IMG/VR virus record: IMGVR_UViG_3300044638_005334
Coordinates: 1 to 35,611 of that record
DNA: 35,611 nt
Reading direction: 5' to 3' (one strand)
Source of the DNA: a virus
Below the pieces are notes generated by a model. That model did not search any database. It had not been told where the DNA came from and was given only the letters and a program-made list of their open reading frames with translations. This document shows positions 31,364 through 35,611 of this stretch, one piece after another. Both the position numbers and the translations under genes were made by a program. Each line of letters begins with the position of its first letter. Within the stretch, counting starts at the first letter, position 1.

Positions 31364-31438
31364 GTGATGGTTGACTAATGGTAAGTCCCCAGGTTGTGAT
31401 CCTGGTATATGCAAGTTCAAATCTCGCCCATCACCCCA
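31364..31438 (+). tRNA. tRNA-His (GTG), encoded -1 base is T
   Basis: Acceptor GTGATGG/CCATCAC, discriminator C, CCA; anticodon loop TTGTGAT; T-loop TTCAAAT. The base before G1 is T, not the G-1 normally encoded for bacterial tRNA-His. Confidence 0.87.
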
Positions 31439-31444
31439 CAATAT

Positions 31445-31520
31445 AGAAACATAGCATAGCGGCTAATGCGCCACCTTCATACGGTGTTTATCGTGAGTTC
31501 GAGTCTCACTGTTTCTACCA
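31445..31520 (+). tRNA. tRNA-Met or tRNA-Ile2 (CAT)
   Basis: Acceptor AGAAACA/TGTTTCT, D-arm GCAT/ATGC, anticodon loop TTCATAC, T-arm GTGAG/CTCAC, A, CCA. CAT could be elongator Met or, if lysidine-modified, Ile for AUA. Confidence 0.85.
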
Positions 31521-31545
31521 TTTTACCATTTTAATGGAGATGCTT

Positions 31546-31827
31546 ATGCCAATAATTGATTTGCCTCCGTACGGAGATGTTGCGTTATTTTACAATCGCG
31601 ACGCAGAGACTCATGTAGTTCATACATGGGATCCATGCCCCACGAACATACACTCAGATAAATTTATTTACTGGGTTTCTAAAGACAATAAAGTTGTGGA
31701 AAAGGGTTGTTGGATTCCTGGTAAAAAAATAGATGAGTTAGTATTAATTTTAATTGAAACGGATACTAATGAACCTGCGCCTGATCTTTTTCCTGTAAAA
31801 GTTCTCAATCCTCCTATTGAAACTTGA
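31546..31827 (+). CDS. Hypothetical protein within tRNA array (93 aa)
   Basis: The start was set at ATG 31546 because GGAG (31536-31539) sits 6 nt upstream; in-frame ATGs at 31534 and 31540 overlap or precede it. The protein (MPIIDLPPYGDVALFYNRDA) has alternating beta-like hydrophobic strands and one Cys pair of unknown role (DPCPTN, KGCWIP). No family recognised. Confidence 0.62.
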   Translation: MPIIDLPPYGDVALFYNRDAETHVVHTWDPCPTNIHSDKFIYWVSKDNKVVEKGCWIPGKKIDELVLILIETDTNEPAPDLFPVKVLNPPIET

Positions 31828-31841
31828 GTTTACTATTATTT

Positions 31842-31916
31842 GTGACGGTGGCTGAAAGGTCAGGCAGAAGTCTGCAAAACTTCTTCATGCTGGTTCGAGT
31901 CCAGTCCGTCACTCCA
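31842..31916 (+). tRNA. tRNA-Cys (GCA)
   Basis: Acceptor GTGACGG/CCGTCAC, anticodon arm GAAGT/ACTTC with CTGCAAA, T-loop TTCGAGT, discriminator T as usual for Cys, CCA. Confidence 0.92.
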
Positions 31917-31920
31917 TTTC

Positions 31921-31997
31921 GGGACAATGGCACAGTTGGTTAGCGCACAGTCCTGATAAGACTGAGGTCGATGGTTCGAGTCCATCTTGTCCCACCA
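31921..31997 (+). tRNA. tRNA-Ile (GAT)
   Basis: Acceptor GGGACAA/TTGTCCC, anticodon arm CAGTC/GACTG with CTGATAA, T-arm GATGG/CCATC with TTCGAGT, A, CCA. Confidence 0.93.
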
Positions 31998-32001
31998 TTT
32001 T

Positions 32002-32077
32002 GCGCTCGTAGTTCAGGGGATAGAACACAAACCTTCTAAGTTTGGGGTCGCAGGTTCGAATCCTGCCGAGCGTGCCA
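32002..32077 (+). tRNA. tRNA-Arg (TCT)
   Basis: Acceptor GCGCTCG/CGAGCGT, anticodon arm CAAAC/GTTTG with CTTCTAA, T-loop TTCGAAT, G, CCA. Reads AGA/AGG. Confidence 0.92.
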
Positions 32078-32094
32078 TTTTTATTGAACAATAT

Positions 32095-32185
32095 CCTTGT
32101 CAGCACAGGGTGCAGGAGAGATTTATAAACTCTTTAGCGGCAGATTACCGTTCACGGCTGGGATCGTTACCCAGGACAAGGACCA
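32095..32185 (+). tRNA. tRNA-like gene with atypical D- and T-loops (anticodon possibly TAT)
   Basis: Acceptor CCTTGTC/GACAAGG, A, CCA; T-stem CTGGG/CCCAG abuts it as in real tRNAs, but the T-loop is ATCGTTA. D-arm GCAC/GTGC has only a 3-nt loop. Anticodon arm AGAG/CTCT with loop TTTATAA (anticodon TAT) or a 9-nt loop. A 24-nt variable region contains CGG/CCG. An unusual class II-like tRNA or a decayed one. Confidence 0.5.
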
Positions 32186-32189
32186 TTTT

Positions 32190-32266
32190 GGGACTATAGC
32201 ATAATTGGTTAATGCAGCAAACTCATAATTTGTTGATTCTTGGTTCAAGTCCAAGTGGTCCCACCA
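32190..32266 (+). tRNA. tRNA-Met or tRNA-Ile2 (CAT)
   Basis: Acceptor GGGACTA/TGGTCCC, anticodon arm GCAAA/TTTGT with CTCATAA, T-loop TTCAAGT, A, CCA. Second of three CAT tRNAs; the Met/Ile2 identity needs modification data. Confidence 0.85.
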
Positions 32267-32274
32267 AATTTAAC

Positions 32275-32303
32275 TTTACTTTTGCAAATTACTATAGTAT
32301 AAT
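32275..32303 (+). promoter_or_regulatory. Promoter inside the tRNA array
   Basis: TTTACT (32275-32280), 17 bp, TATAAT (32298-32303), 12 nt before tRNA-Pro. It allows separate transcription of tRNA-Pro and the protein genes that follow. Confidence 0.75.
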
Positions 32304-32314
32304 ATATAAACAAT

Positions 32315-32390
32315 CAGGATGTAACTCAATTGGTAGAGTGCGACGTTTGGGGCGTCGATGTTGTAGGTTCAAGTCCTATCATCCTGACCA
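32315..32390 (+). tRNA. tRNA-Pro (TGG)
   Basis: Acceptor CAGGATG/CATCCTG, anticodon arm CGACG/CGTCG with TTTGGGG, T-loop TTCAAGT, A, CCA. Confidence 0.93.
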
Positions 32391-32408
32391 TTTTATTGAG
32401 GATATATT

Positions 32409-32987
32409 ATGGCAAATCATGTAAACACTCATGTTCGTTTTGAGAAACTCAACGATGCTGGCAAAGCAAAGTTGCAAGAACTATACTCGCGCGTTCGAAC
32501 TGGATCTGACAAAGCAGTCATTTATGAGTGGTTCAGTGACATCTTCGGTCTTGATCCAGAAATTACAGATAAGTATGACTGGAATTTAGAAAACATTGGA
32601 CCGAAGTGGTGTTACTTCGAAGATCGTGGCGAAGATTATTTCAATACAGTTTCTGCTTGGAGTTTTCCGCAAGCAGGATTAGAGTGGCTCTTTGAGCAGA
32701 TTGTTTCTGTTGACCCCGACTTCATCGCGTCCGTCATGTATGAAGACGAAATGCCAAACTTCTTTGGTGTTTATGTTTACAACAAAGATGGAATGATTGA
32801 TGGATGTGAGTGGGGTGAAGACGGCGAAATCACAGAGATGATGGAGCAGATGGTTCCGTCGCTCAAGGAACTTGATCAAGAAGAACAGAGTGAAGTTTAT
32901 AATGAACTTTGGTCTGAGAATATTTGGGAACTTGTACATGACAAGCAAGATCAAGTATACAATGACATTATGGAGTCGTTGAAGTAA
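32409..32987 (+). CDS. Acidic phage protein, possibly Api92-like ferredoxin-fold family
   Basis: 192 residues. The N-terminal MANHVNTHVRFEKLNDAGKAK resembles Api92-like phage proteins (ferredoxin-like fold, unknown function). The remainder is very acidic and aromatic (WGEDGEITEMMEQM). Start with GAGG 10 nt upstream. The family is a tentative recollection. Confidence 0.55.
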   Translation: MANHVNTHVRFEKLNDAGKAKLQELYSRVRTGSDKAVIYEWFSDIFGLDPEITDKYDWNLENIGPKWCYFEDRGEDYFNTVSAWSFPQAGLEWLFEQIVSVDPDFIASVMYEDEMPNFFGVYVYNKDGMIDGCEWGEDGEITEMMEQMVPSLKELDQEEQSEVYNELWSENIWELVHDKQDQVYNDIMESLK

Positions 32988-32992
32988 TTTTT

Positions 32993-33077
32993 GCGACTGT
33001 GGTGGAATCGGTATACACAACAGACTTAAAATCTGTCGGCGTCAGCCTTGTCGGTTCGAGTCCGACCAGTCGCACCA
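32993..33077 (+). tRNA. tRNA-Leu (TAA)
   Basis: Class II. Acceptor GCGACTG/CAGTCGC, anticodon arm ACAGA/TCTGT with CTTAAAA, variable arm CGGCGTCAGCCTTG, T-loop TTCGAGT, A, CCA. Confidence 0.93.
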
Positions 33078-33081
33078 GAAT

Positions 33082-33155
33082 GCGGGATTAGTTTAATGGT
33101 AAAACTAGAGTTTTCCAAACTCTTGTCATCGGTTCGATTCCGTTATCCCGCTCCA
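33082..33155 (+). tRNA. tRNA-Gly (TCC)
   Basis: Acceptor GCGGGAT/ATCCCGC, anticodon arm AGAGT/ACTCT with TTTCCAA, T-loop TTCGATT, T, CCA. Confidence 0.92.
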
Positions 33156-33170
33156 ATTTAGAGAAGTGTT

Positions 33171-33353
33171 ATGTTTGACAATTTAAGAACAACACCAGAG
33201 ATTCAACAGGAACGAATGAATATCTGCGCAACCTGCGAACACAACAAACTCAGTGTTTGCAGAAAGTGTGGCTGTATTCTTAAACTTAAAACACAATGGG
33301 CAAATACAAAGTGCCCTGTTGGAAAGTGGGGTCCAGTTAAATCTGAAGTATGA
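33171..33353 (+). CDS. Small zinc-binding protein, DUF6171-like
   Basis: 60 residues. CATC, CRKCGC and a later CPVGKW form a four- to five-Cys zinc site in the pattern of DUF6171 phage proteins. The SD is AGAAG. It overlaps the next gene (ATGA). Function unknown. Confidence 0.68.
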   Translation: MFDNLRTTPEIQQERMNICATCEHNKLSVCRKCGCILKLKTQWANTKCPVGKWGPVKSEV

Positions 33354-33673
33354 GCGATGCTCCGAAAAAATTTAAATTCGAAGATCTTCAACCACATGTA
33401 GATATGCTATGTGATGCGTTGGAAAACAAAGGTGCATCAGCATCTGGCTTCCCATACAACTCACAAGTATATCCACAGGCAAAAGCATACAGAAATCTAT
33501 TAGTAAAAATTAGAGCAAAAGAAATCTCAGGATACGATCTTGAGATGATGCTGCATGCTTTAAAAGCAGAAACTCTAGAATCAACTGGTGGTAATCAAAT
33601 ATATAGAGTTAGAAAGATTGTAGATGCACTTGACTCGTTCGTCAGGAAAGAATATAATAAACTAAACAATTAG
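33350..33673 (+). CDS. Hypothetical protein (107 aa)
   Basis: 107 residues, mostly helical (DMLCDALENKG, YRNLLVKIRAKEISGYDLEM). The TAG stop shares its last G with base 1 of tRNA-Ser, the densest packing in the array. Function unknown. Confidence 0.62.
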   Translation: MSDAPKKFKFEDLQPHVDMLCDALENKGASASGFPYNSQVYPQAKAYRNLLVKIRAKEISGYDLEMMLHALKAETLESTGGNQIYRVRKIVDALDSFVRKEYNKLNN

Positions 33674-33760
33674 GAAGTGTGGGAGAGCGGTTTAATCCGT
33701 CAGTCTTGAAAACTGAAGAGTCGCAAGGCTCCGTGAGTTCGAATCTCACCGCTTCCGCCA
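33673..33760 (+). tRNA. tRNA-Ser (TGA)
   Basis: Class II. Acceptor GGAAGTG/CGCTTCC, anticodon arm TCAGT/ACTGA with CTTGAAA, long variable arm, T-arm GTGAG/CTCAC, G, CCA. Confidence 0.93.
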
Positions 33761-33767
33761 AATTTAT

Positions 33768-33851
33768 GCCCAGATGGTGGAATGGTATACACGGTGGTCT
33801 TAGAAGCCACTGCCGAAAGGCATGGAGGTTCGAGTCCTCTTCTGGGCACCA
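33768..33851 (+). tRNA. tRNA-Leu (TAG)
   Basis: Class II. Acceptor GCCCAGA/TCTGGGC, anticodon arm GTGGT/GCCAC with CTTAGAA, variable arm GCCGAAAGGC, T-loop TTCGAGT, A, CCA. Confidence 0.93.
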
Positions 33852-33871
33852 TATATAATGTAGAGGAGAAT

Positions 33872-34444
33872 ATGTCGTTAGTGTTAGTTGTAGACAAAGG
33901 TGGTATGCCTAAAGACTGGGTAAACTTCGAAACGGCAACATGTTATTATGCTCGTAAGAAGGTTATCTGGCAATTAGGCGAGAAGATGAAAACCATGCTC
34001 GGTGGACACAATGAGCATGGTGAACAGTCACGCGTTGACATCTCTTGCATCATTGGTGTGAGTGGTCCATTGCTTGGTGATAAATTCTACAACACACAAA
34101 CAGTGTTCGCCGATCGCATGACATTGTATGCTCGAGACCAGCATCTATGTGCATATTGTGGAAATGAATTCAGCACGAGTCAATTGACGATTGACCATGT
34201 TCATCCGAAGTCGCGTGGTGGTAGCAACCACTGGACTAATTGCGTAACAGCATGCCGTACATGTAATCACCGTAAGGGATGGAAGACTCCAGAAGAAGCC
34301 AAGATGCATCTTCTCTATGTTCCATATGCGCCGACTGTTCATGAACGGATATTATTAAAGAATCGCAGAGTGCTTGCTGATCAAATGGAATATCTAAAGG
34401 CAAGCATTCCAAAGAACAGTCGTGTTTGGAGAAATGTATCATGA
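33872..34444 (+). CDS. HNH endonuclease (HNH_5-type)
   Basis: 190 residues from ATG 33872 with GAGGAG upstream; the frame open from 33782 runs through tRNA-Leu and is rejected. CAYC and CRTC with TIDHVHPKSRGG and N-W-T-N give a zinc-HNH fold (HNH motif with paired CxxC). Similar HNH proteins occur in bacteria and phages. Unlike the 29864 element it is sense, has a normal stop and is coupled to the next gene (ATGA). Confidence 0.82.
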   Translation: MSLVLVVDKGGMPKDWVNFETATCYYARKKVIWQLGEKMKTMLGGHNEHGEQSRVDISCIIGVSGPLLGDKFYNTQTVFADRMTLYARDQHLCAYCGNEFSTSQLTIDHVHPKSRGGSNHWTNCVTACRTCNHRKGWKTPEEAKMHLLYVPYAPTVHERILLKNRRVLADQMEYLKASIPKNSRVWRNVS

Positions 34445-34563
34445 GTACTGGTGGCAAAGGAAGCAAGCCTAGACCATTGAGTGTTCCACGCAAACAGTTT
34501 GATGATAGCTGGGAGCGCATCTTCGGAAAGAAGAAAGAGAAGAAACAACCTGCTGCGGGATAG
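34441..34563 (+). CDS. Small conserved phage protein (40 aa)
   Basis: ATG 34441 overlaps the HNH stop; TAG 34561-34563. The form GSKPRPLSVPRKQFDDSWER followed by IFGKKKEKK is a short basic protein found in many phages, of unknown function. Its 3' end overlaps the next tRNA by 10 nt. Confidence 0.7.
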   Translation: MSTGGKGSKPRPLSVPRKQFDDSWERIFGKKKEKKQPAAG

Positions 34564-34627
34564 TGAAACAGCATCACAGCGGACTCATAATCCGCAGTTC
34601 CAGGTGCAACTCCTGGTCCCGCTACCA
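34554..34627 (+). tRNA. tRNA-Met (CAT), initiator-like, non-canonical elbow
   Basis: Acceptor TGCGGGA/TCCCGCT with a T-T mismatch at 1-72 (initiator tRNAs are unpaired there), D-arm GTGA/TCAC with loop AACAGCA lacking GG, anticodon arm GCGGA/TCCGC with CTCATAA, T-arm CCAGG/CCTGG with loop TGCAACT (G55), A, CCA. The cloverleaf is otherwise complete. Confidence 0.72.
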
Positions 34628-34653
34628 GACTCCCTATTGGCGTCTCCCGTTCT

Positions 34654-34689
34654 GGGGGCGACCCTAATATCCCCCTTTTAAGTCGCCCC
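34654..34689 (+). terminator. Terminator with alternative long stem
   Basis: GGGGG/CCCCC followed by TTTT (34654-34678) can form a terminator; alternatively GGGGCGAC (34655-34662) pairs perfectly with GTCGCCCC (34682-34689). The two are mutually exclusive. It ends the tRNA array. Confidence 0.65.
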
Positions 34690-34725
34690 TCCAAGGACTC
34701 CACAGGAGCCTGCAGGAGCACACGC

Positions 34726-34825
34726 AAGTCATTGATTTCATTACAGTTTCCCGTTTGGGCTACTATTGTGTAAGTCATTGATTTTATTAGACTTCGGGTA
34801 AGTCATTGATTTCATTAGAGTTTTA
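34726..34825 (+). repeat. Triplicated promoter box
   Basis: Three direct copies of the AAGTCATTGATTTYATTA box start at 34726, 34772 and 34800. Only the third is followed by a good -35/-10; the first two have decayed or truncated promoters. Confidence 0.8.
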
Positions 34826-34829
34826 CTGG

Positions 34830-34858
34830 TTTACAATTCTTGGGTGCAATAGTATAAT
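34830..34858 (+). promoter_or_regulatory. Early-type promoter before the basic proteins
   Basis: TTTACA (34830-34835), 17 bp, TATAAT (34853-34858), then GGTTGTATAGGG. Unlike several sister promoters it has a leader, whose first bases form a 9-bp hairpin. Confidence 0.82.
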
Positions 34859-34867
34859 GGTTGTATA

Positions 34868-34889
34868 GGGTGAGAAATGGTTCTCGCCC
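34868..34889 (+). promoter_or_regulatory. 5'-leader hairpin with ATGG loop
   Basis: GGGTGAGAA pairs with TTCTCGCCC (one G-U) around ATGG, only a few bases from the expected transcript start. A 5' hairpin like this often protects phage mRNAs from decay. Confidence 0.55.
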
Positions 34890-34909
34890 CGAAATAGGAA
34901 GAAAGATAT

Positions 34910-35269
34910 ATGTTGACTCTAAACGAAATGAAGGCGAAACTGGTGCGCGAGCGCGAGATCGTGAAGGATATGCGCGAGGGGATCAAGGAATCCCTGCGAA
35001 TCCAGAAGCGGCTGCGTGCCGATATCCGTAGCGAGACGCAGATTAATCGCGTCGTGAAGGAAGATGCTCGTGCGGCGACGAAGGCTGCTCGTGACGCGAA
35101 GCGTGCGGAGCGTGTGGCTGCCCGAATCGCGAAGGCTGAGGCTCGGCTCGAGGCTCTGAAGCAGCGTGAGTTTGCTCGCGCTCAGAAGGCAGCGAAGAAG
35201 TCGACGAAGGGTGTCATATGGACGGCTGGGCAGGTTGCTGCGATGAACGCTGAGCGAGGTCTCGCCTAA
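34910..35269 (+). CDS. Basic coiled-coil early protein (119 aa)
   Basis: SD AGGAAG 8 nt before ATG 34910. Extremely R/K/A/E-rich helical protein (REREIVKDMREGIKESLRIQ, AARDAKRAERVAARIAKAEA). Such early phage proteins often bind host proteins or nucleic acid, but no family is recognised. It overlaps the next start by one base (TAATG). Confidence 0.7.
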   Translation: MLTLNEMKAKLVREREIVKDMREGIKESLRIQKRLRADIRSETQINRVVKEDARAATKAARDAKRAERVAARIAKAEARLEALKQREFARAQKAAKKSTKGVIWTAGQVAAMNAERGLA

Positions 35270-35478
35270 TGACTACCACGAATCCTCTTGCGTTGGCGAG
35301 TGTCAGCGATATCAAGACTCTGGTCTCCACTGGTGTAGTCAAGCATGCTGATGCGATCGTTCGTGTGGATTTGGTTCTGGCTCGCAAGAGTTTGACCGAT
35401 GGCAAGAAAGCACGATGGACTCGTCTCCGCGAGTGGCTCGTGCGAGAGCAAGCCCAGACTGAGGCTGTGGTTGCGTAA
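35269..35478 (+). CDS. Hypothetical early protein (69 aa)
   Basis: 69 residues; overlaps the previous stop. Helical with basic C-terminal half (KKARWTRLREWLVREQAQTE). Function unknown. Confidence 0.62.
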   Translation: MTTTNPLALASVSDIKTLVSTGVVKHADAIVRVDLVLARKSLTDGKKARWTRLREWLVREQAQTEAVVA

Positions 35479-35488
35479 TTCTTGCTGG

Positions 35489-35517
35489 TTTACTTTTGCG
35501 ATTGTTCGTAGTATAAT
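35489..35517 (+). promoter_or_regulatory. Promoter before the last gene
   Basis: TTTACT (35489-35494), 17 bp, TATAAT (35512-35517). No conserved upstream box; the spacer ends TCGTAG, similar to the array promoter's CTATAG. Confidence 0.75.
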
Positions 35518-35555
35518 GTTTCTTGTCCGTTGTTAATTTGTTATGGAGTATTGTT

Positions 35556-35611
35556 ATGAAGAAGGTTGAAGTTCTGTTCACGATGATGAAAGATGGCAAG
35601 CCTGTGCCTGT
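35556..35611 (+). CDS. Start of a small gene, cut by the window end
   Basis: ATG 35556 with GGAG 10 nt upstream; the frame (MKKVEVLFTMMKDGKPVP) is open to the window edge. Too little for a functional call. Confidence 0.6.
   Translation, partial: MKKVEVLFTMMKDGKPVP

Noticed and set aside
31909-32106. Minus-strand frame containing GRIRTCDPKLRRF
   Set aside because: This is the familiar spurious translation of tRNA genes (Ile and Arg here), often misannotated as a protein.
33700-33897. Minus-strand frame with RRGLEPPCLS and GEIRTHGAL
   Set aside because: Antisense translation of tRNA-Ser and tRNA-Leu; not a gene.
34236-34778. Minus-strand 180-codon frame
   Set aside because: Covers the HNH gene, a 40-aa gene, tRNA-Met and a terminator in antisense; includes tRNA-derived peptide patterns.

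Overview
The window is a piece of a large, lytic, tailed-phage genome of T4-like type. Evidence: a T4 gp61-type DNA primase, a phage RuvC-like nuclease, tail adhesins, an inner/outer membrane spanin pair (so a Gram-negative host), tightly overlapping small genes, and a long tRNA array with encoded CCA ends. No integrase, repressor or ribosomal gene is visible. The host is not proven. The small GTG/ATG-started cassettes at 22.8-23.5 kb resemble accessory genes of betaproteobacterial (Burkholderiales) phages, and a consensus sigma70-like promoter grammar runs through the right half; a freshwater betaproteobacterium is a reasonable guess, not a conclusion.

Layout. 1-6.8 kb: virion/adhesion and exported proteins (end of a structural protein, an 877-residue TIG/Ig/LamG adhesin, two large signal-peptide proteins with low-complexity repeats). 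6.8-9.6 kb: small membrane proteins, a secreted thermonuclease and the spanin pair, i.e. a lysis/envelope region without a visible endolysin. 9.7-14.1 kb: replication and nucleotide metabolism (primase, peroxiredoxin, ThyX, adenosylcobalamin-type ribonucleotide reductase). 14.1-21.1 kb: a glycan/envelope-modification block (GT2-methyltransferase fusion, GT2-TPR-oxygenase-like fusion, RuvC-like nuclease, DUF2693 protein, then an LpxH-like phosphoesterase plus GT4 glycosyltransferase pair). 21.1-29.05 kb: early-type small genes (AAA+ ATPase, a run of cassette genes, HExxH protein, SWIM and zinc-ribbon proteins) driven by a repeated promoter module. 29.05-34.63 kb: an array of about 24 tRNA or tRNA-like genes, interrupted by several protein genes, an antisense HNH endonuclease and several structured non-tRNA stretches. 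34.63-35.61 kb: terminator, triplicated promoter box and small basic early proteins.

Two regulatory systems are readable. (1) A repeated early-type module: hairpin or terminator, then a conserved box (AAGTCATTGATTTTATTAG), then TTTACN, 17 bp, TATAAT/GATAAT; for several genes the -10 lies only 6-8 nt before the ATG, predicting leaderless mRNAs. (2) A second motif, TACTAAATAA, lies upstream of structural and other genes and resembles a T4-like late -10 box. The most unusual features are tRNAs with altered D- and T-loops (the elbow contacts), an oversized tRNA-like gene, and structured RNAs embedded in the tRNA array.
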